From contig JASHRR010001278.1 in the NCBI GenBank assembly GCA_030037185.1, forward strand, positions 1 through 52,283: a DNA stretch of 52,283 bases. Direction: 5' to 3'. Source of the DNA: Xanthobacteraceae bacterium. GTDB taxonomy: Bacteria; Pseudomonadota; Alphaproteobacteria; Rhizobiales; Xanthobacteraceae. Below are positions 17,579 through 26,655 of this stretch, piece by piece. Position 1 is the stretch's first letter, and each line of letters starts with the position of its first letter. A program made the position numbers and the translations under genes. A model generated the notes under the pieces. That model saw nothing but the letters and a program-made list of their open reading frames with translations, was not told where the DNA came from and did no database searches.

Positions 17579-18418
17579 GTGACCCCACTCACCTCGAAAC
17601 AGGCACTCGCGGGCAGCATGTTTGCGGCGCTCATTGGGACGGTGGCGAGCGCGGGGGCACAGGTTGCCCCGCCGGATTTCTCCTCGCATCAGGCCGGATG
17701 GGTCGGAATGAACGGCGGCGGTCCGTTCTTCGAGCCAGTTCCAGGCGTGACGCCGGGGCCGGTCACCACCGATCCGGCGCATCCCTTTGTGCCCAACGGC
17801 GTCGGCAAGCAACCAACCTTTCGTATTGCCGATCTCACCAACCCGAACCTTATGCCGTGGGTCAAGGAGCACATGAAGAAGGAGAATGACGAGGTGATCG
17901 GCGGCAAGAAGACCGGTTTCACCCCCCATTCGAGCTGCCAGATCGCGGGGGTGCCGATGTTCATGGGCTACGGAGGGCCAAACCCGATCATTTTCCTGCA
18001 AACCCCAAAGGAAGTCTGGATGTACTTCTCCGGCGATATGCAGGTGCGGCGCGTCTACATGGATGTACCTCATTCCGCAAATCCGAAACCATCGTGGTAT
18101 GGCGAATCGGTTGGCCATTATGAAGGCGACACGCTGGTGGTCGATACGATCGGGTTGAACGACAAGACGGTGGCCGACATCTATCGCACCCCGCACACCG
18201 ACAAGATGCATGTGGTGGAACGCTGGCGGATGGTGGATAATGGCAAGGGCATGGAGTCGGTCTTTACCGTGGAGGATCCCGGCGCGTTCTATCAGCCTTG
18301 GACCGCCATGCGCCGCTACCGGCGCGTTGAATATGAGGATATTCCCGAAATTGTCTGCGCCGAGAACAACCAGCAATTCGACTATCTGATCCCGGTTGGT
18401 AAAAACACTGACTTCTAG
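17579..18418 (+). CDS. Secreted protein of unknown function, widespread soil family
   Basis: The predicted protein has 279 residues from GTG 17579, which follows GGAGGAG by five or six bases and opens on a signal peptide (VTPLTSKQALAGSMFAALIG... ending SAGA). The mature part contains SWYGESVGHYEGDTLVVDTI, GLNDKTVADIYRTPHTDKMH, VVERWRMVDNGKG and TVEDPGAFYQPWTAMRRYRR. I know the W.GES.GhwEGDTLVVDT / RTPHt..lhv.ERwr pattern as an abundant family without assigned function in soil Proteobacteria and Acidobacteria. No catalytic residues can be named. A decayed relative lies at 43946-44760 and a signal-peptide stub at 31400-31517. It appears intact and monocistronic. Confidence 0.75.
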   Translation: MTPLTSKQALAGSMFAALIGTVASAGAQVAPPDFSSHQAGWVGMNGGGPFFEPVPGVTPGPVTTDPAHPFVPNGVGKQPTFRIADLTNPNLMPWVKEHMKKENDEVIGGKKTGFTPHSSCQIAGVPMFMGYGGPNPIIFLQTPKEVWMYFSGDMQVRRVYMDVPHSANPKPSWYGESVGHYEGDTLVVDTIGLNDKTVADIYRTPHTDKMHVVERWRMVDNGKGMESVFTVEDPGAFYQPWTAMRRYRRVEYEDIPEIVCAENNQQFDYLIPVGKNTDF

Positions 18419-18959
18419 GGTTAAGACCTAACCAAAGATATTCAAGCTCACCGGTGCGTGCGGCCAATCTTCGGGTCGGGGCCTTGCGCGATCTTTCCCA
18501 GGCGCGCTGGTCGGATCGCGTCCACGTGGAATGAATCGCGGCGCGCCAGGCGTTCTGGGAGCTTGGACATCGCGCCTTTCGCCAAGTGCGCTTGGTCGGC
18601 TGCGCGAGCGTGGAGAGAAGCCATACCACGGCCCTGCCAGCCGAAGATGGCTTCCAAACTCGGCAAGGGTGGCGCCGTTCCTTGCCGTTCTGGTCGCGCC
18701 AGGCGCAAGAGCCTGGCATTAATTGTTGCCCAACAGGCGCGCTTGAGCTCTCATCAGCTCGGCGATCGCGATGCACAATTGTTGCGCAGCCGGTCGGATC
18801 GGAGGCAGCCTGAACCTTCGTTTTGCTGGGCTCCGGGGTGTCCCGCTAATCTAATCCGCCTATCAACTCAGCGATTTGCTGGCGAGCACGCGATCGTCCC
18901 GGCGTGGCACGAGCTTTGCGGAATTCTCGACAGATACGTGTAGTAACCGGAGAGCGGTG
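18419..18959. other. no recognisable gene; leader of the ABC operon
   Basis: A minus-strand frame (18708-18448) is open but lacks motifs. Nothing is supported. The 3' end carries the ribosome site (GGAGAG) of the next gene and presumably the operon promoter. Confidence 0.4.
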
Positions 18960-20579
18960 ATGAAGCGTCGCGAGTTCTTGAAGTCGATAACGGCAGCGGC
19001 AGCCGGCGGCGTGTTGCCGACCGCACCGGCAGTTTGGTCGCCCGCCAAAGCGCAGACGCGCCAGGAGGTGCTGCTCATCGTGTCCGAGAGCGGCCCCAAC
19101 AACATCGACATTCACGGCGTCGGCACCAATGTGCCGGGTTACGAGGTATCGTGGAACTGCTACGACCGGCTGATCAGTCACGAGATGAAGATCCAGGACG
19201 GGACGCCTTATTACGATCGCGACAAGTTCAAGATGGAGCTCGCCGACGACATGAAGATCGGCGACATGTCGGTGACCTTCACGCTGAAGAAGAACGCCGT
19301 GTTTCAGGACGGCACGCCGGTCACCGCGAAGGACGTAAAATGGTCGTTTGACCGTGCCGTCAAGGTGGGCGGGTTCCCGACTTTCCAGATGGGTGCCGGT
19401 TCGCTCACAAAGCCGGAGCAGTTCGTCGTCATCGACGACCGCACCATCCGCGTTGACTTTCTAAGGAGGGATCGGCTCACCGTTCCGGATCTCGCCGTCA
19501 TCGTGCCATGCATCCTTAATTCCGAGCTGGTCAAGAAGCACGCATCCGACAAGGACCCGTGGGGTCTCGAATACACGAAACAGAACACCGCCGGCAGCGG
19601 TGCCTATCGCGTCGTGAGCTGGAGGCCGGGGACAGAGGTCATTTACGAACGCAACGAGAAGTGGATTGGAGGACCACCGCCCAAAATTCGTCGCGTGGTC
19701 TGGCGTATCATTCCGTCGTCAGGCAATCGCCGAGCGCTGTTGGAGCGCGGTGATGCCGATATCTCCTACGATCTGCCGAGCAAGGATTTCGCCGAGCTGA
19801 AAAACGCCGGCAAGCTGAACATCGTCTCGACGCCCTACAGCAACGGCATCCAGTATATCGGCATGAACGTGAAGAGGCCGCCTTTTGACGATCTCAAGGT
19901 GCGCCAGGCGGTTGCCTACGCGATTCCTTACCGGAAAATCATGGAGGCGGTGGTATTCGGTCTCGCCAAGCCGATGTACGGCGCGCCCGCTAATGCCAAG
20001 ACTCAGGTCGCCTGGCCGCAGCCGCACAAGTTTGCAACCGACCTTGCCAAGGCGAAGCAGCTTTTGGCCGCGGCCGGCTATCCTAATGGATTCGAGACGA
20101 CGCTGTCGTTCGACCTAGGATTTGCCGGCGTCAACGAGCCGCTCTGTGTTCTCACACAAGAAAGTCTGGCGCAAATTGGCATCAAAACCACGATCAACAA
20201 AGTGCCCGGGGCCAACTGGCGAACCGAGCTCAACAAGAAGACGCTGCCGCTCTACACCAACGTGTTCTCGGGCTGGCTCGACTATCCGGAGTACTTCTTC
20301 ATCTGGTGCTATCACGGACAGAACTCGGTGTTCAACACGATGAGCTACCAGTCAAAGGACATGGACCAGTTTATCGAAGGCGCCCGCGATGCGGCGGCAG
20401 TCGGCAAAACCGCCGAATACGAGAAGAACGTGAAGAGCTTTGTCGATCTGGCTTTCGCCGACATGCCACGCATTCCGTTGTTCCAGCCCTATGTCAACGT
20501 CGCGATGCAGAAGCATGTCACCGGCTATCAATATTGGTTCCACCGCCGGCTTGACTACCGGGCCTTGGCCAAGGGCTGA
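18960..20579 (+). CDS. Oligopeptide/nickel-type ABC transporter substrate-binding protein (family 5), Tat signal
   Basis: The predicted protein has 539 residues. The start at 18960 follows GGAGAG and gives a twin-arginine signal (MKRREFLKSITAAAAGG... ending SPAKA), so the protein is exported folded. The mature part has family-5 SBP features: LADDMKIGDMSVTFTLKKNA, VFQDGTPVTAKDVKWSFDRA, NTAGSGAYRVVSWRPGTEV, FDDLKVRQAVAYAIPYRKIM and AKAKQLLAAAGYPNGFET. Such proteins bind peptides, opines, heme or similar ligands and hand them to DppBC-type permeases. It is first in a four-gene operon with all transporter parts present. The ligand is unknown. Confidence 0.92.
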   Translation: MKRREFLKSITAAAAGGVLPTAPAVWSPAKAQTRQEVLLIVSESGPNNIDIHGVGTNVPGYEVSWNCYDRLISHEMKIQDGTPYYDRDKFKMELADDMKIGDMSVTFTLKKNAVFQDGTPVTAKDVKWSFDRAVKVGGFPTFQMGAGSLTKPEQFVVIDDRTIRVDFLRRDRLTVPDLAVIVPCILNSELVKKHASDKDPWGLEYTKQNTAGSGAYRVVSWRPGTEVIYERNEKWIGGPPPKIRRVVWRIIPSSGNRRALLERGDADISYDLPSKDFAELKNAGKLNIVSTPYSNGIQYIGMNVKRPPFDDLKVRQAVAYAIPYRKIMEAVVFGLAKPMYGAPANAKTQVAWPQPHKFATDLAKAKQLLAAAGYPNGFETTLSFDLGFAGVNEPLCVLTQESLAQIGIKTTINKVPGANWRTELNKKTLPLYTNVFSGWLDYPEYFFIWCYHGQNSVFNTMSYQSKDMDQFIEGARDAAAVGKTAEYEKNVKSFVDLAFADMPRIPLFQPYVNVAMQKHVTGYQYWFHRRLDYRALAKG

Positions 20580-20591
20580 GGCGTCACTGTC

Positions 20592-21605
20592 GTGCTGAAA
20601 CAAATCGCAAAACGCCTCGCCACAGTGGTCCCGAGCCTGATCGGCGTTATCATCGTTACCTTCCTGCTTACCCGGGTCCTGCCGGGAGACACCGCAGCCT
20701 ACTTTGCCGGACCAGCCGCCTCCGCCCAAGCGATCGAGGAGATCAGAAAGCAACTTGGCCTTGACAGATCACTGCCCGAGCAATTCGTCCGCTACGTCAC
20801 CGACCTCGCGCATGGTGACTTCGGTACCTCGCTCACCACGGGACAGTCGGTCACGGCCGATATTGCCGCGCGCCTTCCGGCCTCGGCTGAGCTGACCCTT
20901 GTGGGCCTCTTTGTCGCCATGCTGATTGCGGTGCCCCTCGGCGTCCTCGCAGCCGTCAGGCAAGGCTCTTTGATTGACCATGCGTGCCGTATCATTGCGA
21001 CGGCTGGCGTCTCGCTTCCGGTGTTCTTTACGGGTCTCCTGCTTTCTTATGTGTTTTACTATCGACTCGGTTGGGCCGCGGAACCGATTGGACGCTTGAG
21101 CTTTCTTTACGCGCCACCTCCGACCGTCACGGGCTTCTACCTTATCGATAGTCTGATCGCGCACGACTTCGAGCTGTTCCAGGCGGCAGCCGCGCAGCTC
21201 GTTCTGCCGGCGGCAACGCTGGCGATTTTTTCGCTCGCCCCGATCGCTCGCATGACGCGCGGCTCCATGTTGGCGGTGCTGGCCGCCGATTTCGTGCGCA
21301 CCGCGCGCGCTGGCGGATTGTCGTCGCGCACGGTGATCGTCACCTACGCGTTCCGCAATGCCATGCTGCCGGTCGTCACCACGCTCGGCATGGTGTTCTC
21401 CTTTTTGCTCGGCGCCAATGTGCTAGTGGAAAAGGTGTTCGCGTGGCCGGGAATCGGCTCCTACGCGGTCGAGGCGTTGATCACCTCTGACTTCGCGCCA
21501 GTGCAGGGTTTCGTGCTGACCATGGCGGTTCTCTATGTGTTGCTCAATCTCGCGATCGACCTCATCTATGGGATCATAGATCCGCGCATAAGGGTAGAGG
21601 AATGA
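20592..21605 (+). CDS. ABC transporter permease, DppB/OppB type
   Basis: The predicted protein has 337 residues, starting at GTG 20592, 12 bp after the binding-protein gene. It starts with the usual first helix (RLATVVPSLIGVIIVTFLLT) and the RVLPGD motif, and contains further helices (LTLVGLFVAMLIAVPLGVLA, GVSLPVFFTGLLLSYVFYYR, MVFSFLLGANVLVEKVFAWP). The cytoplasmic EAA loop reads VRTARAGGLSSRTVIVTYAF with RNAMLPV. The end IDLIYGIIDPRIR is typical of the family. It forms one half of the membrane channel with the next gene. Confidence 0.92.
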   Translation: MLKQIAKRLATVVPSLIGVIIVTFLLTRVLPGDTAAYFAGPAASAQAIEEIRKQLGLDRSLPEQFVRYVTDLAHGDFGTSLTTGQSVTADIAARLPASAELTLVGLFVAMLIAVPLGVLAAVRQGSLIDHACRIIATAGVSLPVFFTGLLLSYVFYYRLGWAAEPIGRLSFLYAPPPTVTGFYLIDSLIAHDFELFQAAAAQLVLPAATLAIFSLAPIARMTRGSMLAVLAADFVRTARAGGLSSRTVIVTYAFRNAMLPVVTTLGMVFSFLLGANVLVEKVFAWPGIGSYAVEALITSDFAPVQGFVLTMAVLYVLLNLAIDLIYGIIDPRIRVEE

Positions 21606-21624
21606 CCAGGCGTTCGCCTCGACA

Positions 21625-22518
21625 ATGCTGAAGACCCATTCTCCACCGGAAGCCGGATCTGCCGTCACTTCGCGGCCTTCGGCCCTCAAGCACGCAATCT
21701 ACGTGATCGCGGAAAATCCCGTCACTGGGCTCGCCTTCGGATTATTCCTGCTGATCGCAGTTTGCGCGATTTTCGGGCCGCTCGTCGCGCCCTACGATCC
21801 GCTTGCCAGCAACACCGAAGCCGCCTATCAGGCGCCGTCGGCAACACACTGGTGCGGCACCGACCAATTGGGTCGCGACATCATGAGCCGCGTGATGGTG
21901 GCGACTCGCCTCGACCTCGCGATCGCGATTTTTTCAGTGGCACTGGTATTTGTGCTCGGCGGGATTGCGGGCGTGATGGCGGGTTTTTTTGGCGGCTGGA
22001 CTGATCGCATCGTCGGCAGGCTCGCGGACACCATCATGGCGTTTCCGCTGTTCGTACTCGCAATGGGCATCGTTGCAGCGCTCGGCAATACTGTAACGAA
22101 TATCGTGATAGCCACCGCGATCATCAACTTTCCGCTTTACGCGCGAGTGGCCCGCGCCGAGGCCAACCTGCGCCGCGATGCCGGCTTCGTGCGAGCGGCG
22201 CGGCTCTGCGGCAACAGCGAAATGCGCATTGTGATGACGCAAATTCTGCCAAACGTGATGCCCATCATGGTGGTGCAGATGTCACTGACCATGGGCTATG
22301 CAATTCTCAATGCCGCCGGACTCTCCTTCATCGGCCTCGGTGTGCGTCCGCCAACCGCCGAATGGGGCATCATGGTGGCGGAAGGCGCGACCGACATGGT
22401 AAGCGGCAAGTGGTGGATCGCGTTCTTTCCGGGCGCGGCCCTTATGGTGTCAGTGTTCTGCTTCAATCTGCTCGGTGACGGCCTGCGCGACATCGTCGAC
22501 CCGCAGCGGCGAACGTGA
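21625..22518 (+). CDS. ABC transporter permease, DppC/OppC type
   Basis: The predicted protein has 297 residues, starting 19 bp after the first permease. It shows the DppC pattern: a first helix in NPVTGLAFGLFLLIAVCAIF, then GPLVAPYDPL, HWCGTDQLGRDIMSRVMVAT, the EAA loop (VRAARLCGNSEMRIVMTQIL, PNVMPIMV) and GLSFIGLGVRPPTAEWG near the end, closing in FNLLGDGLRDIVDPQRR. It pairs with the product of the previous gene. Confidence 0.92.
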   Translation: MLKTHSPPEAGSAVTSRPSALKHAIYVIAENPVTGLAFGLFLLIAVCAIFGPLVAPYDPLASNTEAAYQAPSATHWCGTDQLGRDIMSRVMVATRLDLAIAIFSVALVFVLGGIAGVMAGFFGGWTDRIVGRLADTIMAFPLFVLAMGIVAALGNTVTNIVIATAIINFPLYARVARAEANLRRDAGFVRAARLCGNSEMRIVMTQILPNVMPIMVVQMSLTMGYAILNAAGLSFIGLGVRPPTAEWGIMVAEGATDMVSGKWWIAFFPGAALMVSVFCFNLLGDGLRDIVDPQRRT

Positions 22519-22527
22519 GGCCCGCCC

Positions 22528-24228
22528 GTGAGCACCGGTATTCCGTTTTTTGCCATCAAGGACCTCACAGTCGAATTTGCGACGCGGCGCGGCAAGGTGC
22601 AGGCCGTGCAAAACGTCAACGTGACGGTGGCCAAAGGCGAGACGGTGGGCATGGTGGGCGAATCCGGGTCGGGAAAATCGGTCACTTCCTACGCCGTGAT
22701 GAGAATTCTGGATCGTGCTGGACGAATTGCCGGGGGCTCTATCGTATTCGGCGGTTTCGATGTTGCCGCGGCAAGTGAAGAGGAGGTACGCGATCTGCGC
22801 GGTCGGGAAATCTCGATGATTTTCCAGAACCCGCGGGCTGCGCTCAACCCGATCCGCAAAATCGGTAAGCAGATCGAGGACATGCTGCTGCAGCACGGTC
22901 AGGCCGCGTCCTCCGACGTCAAGGCCAAGGCGATCGACGCCCTACGCCGGGTGCGCGTTGCCAACCCCGAGGAGCGCTATCATGCCTATCCGTTCGAGCT
23001 TTCGGGCGGCATGTGCCAACGAGTCGTGATCGCGCTTGCTCTCGCCTGTCGCCCGCAACTCCTAATCGCCGATGAGCCGACCACTGGTCTCGATGTCACC
23101 ACGCAGAAGGCCGTGATGGACTTGGTGGTTGACTTGACCCGGGAGCGCGGCATGTCGACGATCCTGATCACGCATGATCTCGGCCTCGCCGCCGCCTATT
23201 GCGACCGCATTGTTGTGATGGAAAAAGGCCGGGTGGTGGAGACCGCTCCGTCGCGAGAGATCTTCGCCGCGCCCGCGCATCCATATACTCGTATGCTCAT
23301 GAAGGCGACGCCCCGCCTCGGCGTCGGGTTGCGTGATTTATTGCCGAACGACGAGCAGTGGTCAGATCGGGAGCGGGCTCTCTCGCCGCACCCGCAAAAA
23401 GGTGCACCCGATGCGCCGCTCCTCATCGTCGAAAACCTCGTCAAGGAATATCCACGCAATGCAGCAACAGGCCCCCTCGCCAAGCTTTTCGGTCGCGCAG
23501 CACAGCCATTGCGCGCAGTGGGCGGTATCAGCTTTACGATCGGGCGCGGCGAGAGCATGGGCCTGGTCGGTGAATCCGGATGCGGCAAGTCGACCACCTC
23601 CATGATGGTGATGCGATTGATCGACAAGACCTCAGGCAAGATTGAATTCGACGGTGAGGACATCGGTGCCGTCCCAGCCAAGCAATTTGCTATGCATCCC
23701 ACGCGAAAGCGCATCCAGATGGTGTTCCAGGATCCGACCGAAAGTCTCAACCCCCGCTTCACGGCACGGCGCGCGATCGCGGACCCGCTGATCCGGTTCG
23801 ACAGAAGCAAGAGGACTGCCGAATGGCGGGCGCGGTGCGAGGACCTCGCCGCCCAGGTTGGCCTGCCAATGGAATTACTCGACCGCTTCCCGCATCAACT
23901 GTCCGGAGGTCAGAAAGCCCGCGTCGGCATTGCCCGGGCAATTGCGCTGCGACCACAGCTCCTTGTCTTGGACGAGCCCACTGCTGCGCTCGACGTGTCA
24001 GTCCAGGCCGTGGTGCTCAATCTGCTGCGGGACTTAAAGGTGCTGTTGGGTATGAGTTATTTGTTCGTCTCCCACGACCTTAACGTGGTGCGCCTGCTGT
24101 GTGATCGCGTCATTGTCATGCAAGGCGGAGAGATCGTCGAGCAAGGCTTCTGCGACGACGTACTCGGCGCACCCAAAACGGACTATGTGCGCGAACTGCT
24201 CGCCGCCATCCCGCATCCCCCAGCGTGA
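22528..24228 (+). CDS. ABC transporter ATPase, fused DppD-DppF type
   Basis: The predicted protein has 566 residues from GTG 22528, 9 bp after the permease. Two complete ATP-binding cassettes lie in one chain. The first has Walker A GESGSGKS (44-51), signature LSGGMCQRV and Walker B LLIADEPTTGLDV. The second has Walker A GESGCGKS (about 347-354), signature LSGGQKARVGIARAI and Walker B LLVLDEPTAALDV. Both carry the oligopeptide-type NPR/NPRF segments after the Q-loop. The fusion replaces the separate DppD and DppF subunits and is common in rhizobia. It completes the importer, which probably feeds on peptides or small amide compounds. Confidence 0.93.
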   Translation: MSTGIPFFAIKDLTVEFATRRGKVQAVQNVNVTVAKGETVGMVGESGSGKSVTSYAVMRILDRAGRIAGGSIVFGGFDVAAASEEEVRDLRGREISMIFQNPRAALNPIRKIGKQIEDMLLQHGQAASSDVKAKAIDALRRVRVANPEERYHAYPFELSGGMCQRVVIALALACRPQLLIADEPTTGLDVTTQKAVMDLVVDLTRERGMSTILITHDLGLAAAYCDRIVVMEKGRVVETAPSREIFAAPAHPYTRMLMKATPRLGVGLRDLLPNDEQWSDRERALSPHPQKGAPDAPLLIVENLVKEYPRNAATGPLAKLFGRAAQPLRAVGGISFTIGRGESMGLVGESGCGKSTTSMMVMRLIDKTSGKIEFDGEDIGAVPAKQFAMHPTRKRIQMVFQDPTESLNPRFTARRAIADPLIRFDRSKRTAEWRARCEDLAAQVGLPMELLDRFPHQLSGGQKARVGIARAIALRPQLLVLDEPTAALDVSVQAVVLNLLRDLKVLLGMSYLFVSHDLNVVRLLCDRVIVMQGGEIVEQGFCDDVLGAPKTDYVRELLAAIPHPPA

Positions 24229-24768
24229 GTGCGTTCGACGCTCCGTCGCATCGCAATTGCGATCGGTTCGTGCTGATGCCAGACGGGCTGCGGCTCTTTG
24301 GCAGGGCGATTGCAGAGGTATTATCGTGCCCGTTGGCAAAACCTGATTAAGCCGTTCGAACGCGCACCGACATTCTCGCGCCGGCGCTTTAATTGGCCAA
24401 CTGCTCATGTTCAACGGCGAGCGGCCCCGGCGGCGTTACGGACTTGAATATGGAAGACGTCGCCGCCATTCTGGCGCAGACTGTGCTGCGGCTTGTCCAG
24501 AGCCGGGCAGGGGGCCATGTCGGTCCCGGCATGGCCGAACAACGCGCATTGTGCATAGCCGACCCCGCGCGGCAAAACACCGCGTGTGGTCAATTCTCAG
24601 AAATCCCCGCCCGACCCCACGTGCCGACCTTTCTTGTGCAAGATTCTGATGGGCCGAGCGATTTTAGCTAATTCCACCGAGCCCCAAGACCTCAGGAGGT
24701 CTACTTGGACAGGGCCCCAGGTCGCCATATATCGTTGTAATATAACATCGCCAAGAAGGGAATTAACG
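24229..24768. other. intergenic region without a recognisable gene
   Basis: A plus-strand frame at 24393-24671 contains NMEDVAAILAQTVLRLVQSR, but I recognise no family and see no good start. The 3' end holds a promoter candidate for the PIG-L gene. Confidence 0.45.
24705..24733 (+). promoter_or_regulatory. Candidate sigma-70 promoter of the PIG-L gene
   Basis: TTGGAC at 24705-24710 is separated by 17 bases from TATATC at 24728-24733. The predicted transcription start is about 30 bp before the ATG at 24769, leaving room for the AAGGGA ribosome site. Confidence 0.5.
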
Positions 24769-25716
24769 ATGCCGTTGTCGCATTCCGTGATGAAGGCCTG
24801 CCTTGCCCTTGCCATGCTGTCCCCCGCGCCGACGCTCGCGGCAGAAGGTGGGCGACCCGATAAGGTCTCCTTCTATTTTGCGGCGCACGAGGACGACTGG
24901 CAGCTGTTCATGAATCCGTCCGCATTCGAAGACGTGATCAACGGCGCCGCCAAAACCGTTTTTGTCCACATCACCGCCGGCGACGCAGGCTTGGGAATGG
25001 ATCGGAGCGGCCGCAAATATCCGTTCTATCTGGCGCGGGAAAACGGGGCGGAAACCGCCATTCGCTTCATGGCGGACGCCGACGCCATTCCCGCCGAAGA
25101 GACCGTGTCTCACATGGTGTTCAACGGACATCCGATCTACCGAATCGGCTACCGCAACGTGGTCGGTTATTTCATGCGGGTGCCTGATGGAAACGGGTCG
25201 GGCGCCGGCTATGGCAACACCGGCTTTCAATCTCTCAAGCGACTTGCCGATGGAGAGAATGGCACGCTTTCGGCTATCGATGGTTCGACCAGCTATGTTG
25301 GCTGGAGCGATCTTGTCGGCACTTTGCGTGCGATCGTAGAGTACGAGCGCCGAGGCGCTGCGCTCGCCCAAATAAACGTTGCCGATCCCGACCCCCGGAA
25401 CAATCCGGATGATCATTCCGATCACCTGATGACGGCGAAGGCCGCGCTTGAGGCCGCGAGCTCGCTGGCTTGCGTGCGGCGCGTTTACTACGTGGACTAT
25501 GCTAGCGCCCGGCTCCCGGAAAATCTCGACGCGCAACAGCGTGACATGGAAAGTTCAGTGTTCGCCGTGACGCTCGCCGGCGTCATGGAGTTGGATCACG
25601 CGACGTCCTGGCATCACTACGATCGGTCGTTCGTCGGCAAAAACTATTTCCGCGTCGAAGAGCCCCATGAGCGTTGCAATGTGCGCAACGCCGAGATTTC
25701 AGCAGCGCACCGTTGA
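24769..25716 (+). CDS. Exported PIG-L (LmbE-like) family deacetylase
   Basis: The predicted protein has 315 residues. The start at 24769 follows AAGGGA and begins a signal peptide (MPLSHSVMKACLALAMLSPA... ending TLAAEG). PIG-L enzymes are zinc hydrolases that remove N-acetyl groups from amino sugars and related conjugates. Two metal-binding elements are visible: AHEDDW (39-44), a variant of AHPDD, and DDHSDHLMTAKAA (H216, D218, H219), the HxDH motif. FVHITAGDAGLG (65-76) fits the second strand. The gene stands alone with its own promoter. A decayed tandem copy follows directly. The natural substrate is unknown. Confidence 0.85.
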   Translation: MPLSHSVMKACLALAMLSPAPTLAAEGGRPDKVSFYFAAHEDDWQLFMNPSAFEDVINGAAKTVFVHITAGDAGLGMDRSGRKYPFYLARENGAETAIRFMADADAIPAEETVSHMVFNGHPIYRIGYRNVVGYFMRVPDGNGSGAGYGNTGFQSLKRLADGENGTLSAIDGSTSYVGWSDLVGTLRAIVEYERRGAALAQINVADPDPRNNPDDHSDHLMTAKAALEAASSLACVRRVYYVDYASARLPENLDAQQRDMESSVFAVTLAGVMELDHATSWHHYDRSFVGKNYFRVEEPHERCNVRNAEISAAHR

Positions 25717-25729
25717 CCACAACGCCGCA

Positions 25730-26420
25730 CAACGGTAGCCCGGTAGCGCGCGACTTAGGGACCTCAAGGGGCGAACCGGTGTCTAGCGGTCACCGGCTCG
25801 CGTATCGACACCGGCAGAAACCGCGATCCGCTTCATGGCGGATGCGGACGGGACCGGTCGCGAAATCCGTCCGTCAAATGCAACTCAACACATCCAATTG
25901 CTCCCGTGAGCTGGAAAAACACGGAGGTATGTCCCGCACGTGCCCGATGGAAACGCGGAGGGCTCCGGATATCCGGAAACGGCGCCCACCTGAAACGTCT
26001 AGCCGCCGGCTAAATCGCAACGCTCTCGGCGATTATGGCTCGACCGTCTATCGCAGTTTTGACGATCTCGCAGCGACCTTTCGAGCCCTCTTGTGGTATG
26101 AACGTGCTAGGCTCGTCCAGGTTAATGTTGCCGACGTCGAAGGCAAATCGGTCCGCATCACTCCGATCGTCTGATGACAGCGAAGGCGGCACGCGAAGCT
26201 TCGAGCGGCCTTGAGGTCGGGTCCACTACATCGGCTCGCAAGCTCCGCACTTCCCGACAATCTCAATCCCCGACAAAGAACATGAAATGCCGTCTGCGCG
26301 GTCATGCGTGCTCGATCACGGCGCATCGTGAATGCCACTACGATCAGTTGTTCGTGGGGCGGAGCGACTTCCGGATCGAAGAATTAGCCGCAGCAAGGGT
26401 ATTGGCCAACATGCGGGGTT
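25730..26420 (+). pseudogene. Decayed tandem copy of the PIG-L deacetylase gene
   Basis: Read across frames, it gives TETAIRFMADADGTG (intact gene: ETAIRFMADADAIP), VPDGNAEGSGYPETAP (VPDGNGSGAGYGNTGF), STVYRSFDDLAATFRALLWY then ERARLVQVNVADVEGKS (SYVGWSDLVGTLRAIVEYER..AQINVADPDP), HSDRLMTAKAAREASSGL (HSDHLMTAKAALEAASSL) and YDQLFVGRSDFRIEE (YDRSFVGKNYFRVEE). The order and spacing match the intact gene from about its codon 95 to the end, but there are many frameshifts and the N-terminus is missing. The HxDH motif has become HSDR. It is an old tandem duplicate, now dead. Confidence 0.85.
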
Positions 26421-26655
26421 AATTTCAAGGTGCCGCTGGGCAAGGCAGCGGCTCGTTCAACGACAGCTTATGGGAGGTCGTCGGCTCGTGCCTCGCGGAT
26501 TTCGCGGTGCATGCGCCACATACCGCACCAATGCTGAATACGGCCGCAGAGATGGCCAACCTTCTCGTAAAATGCTCTAATGAGCTTACACTCATCGCCA
26601 TCCTGTTGGCGCGCATCAGGCGCGCGAGAAGCGCGCTAAGCTCGGAGCGAGGTCG
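26421..26655. other. no recognisable gene
   Basis: Spacer between the decayed copy and the membrane protein. Nothing is seen except a weak purine-rich ribosome site (GGAGCGAGG) at its end. Confidence 0.4.

Noticed and set aside
17387..18376. Long minus-strand frame opposite the secreted soil protein
   Set aside because: The plus-strand frame carries a signal peptide and family motifs; the minus frame is a histidine-rich shadow.
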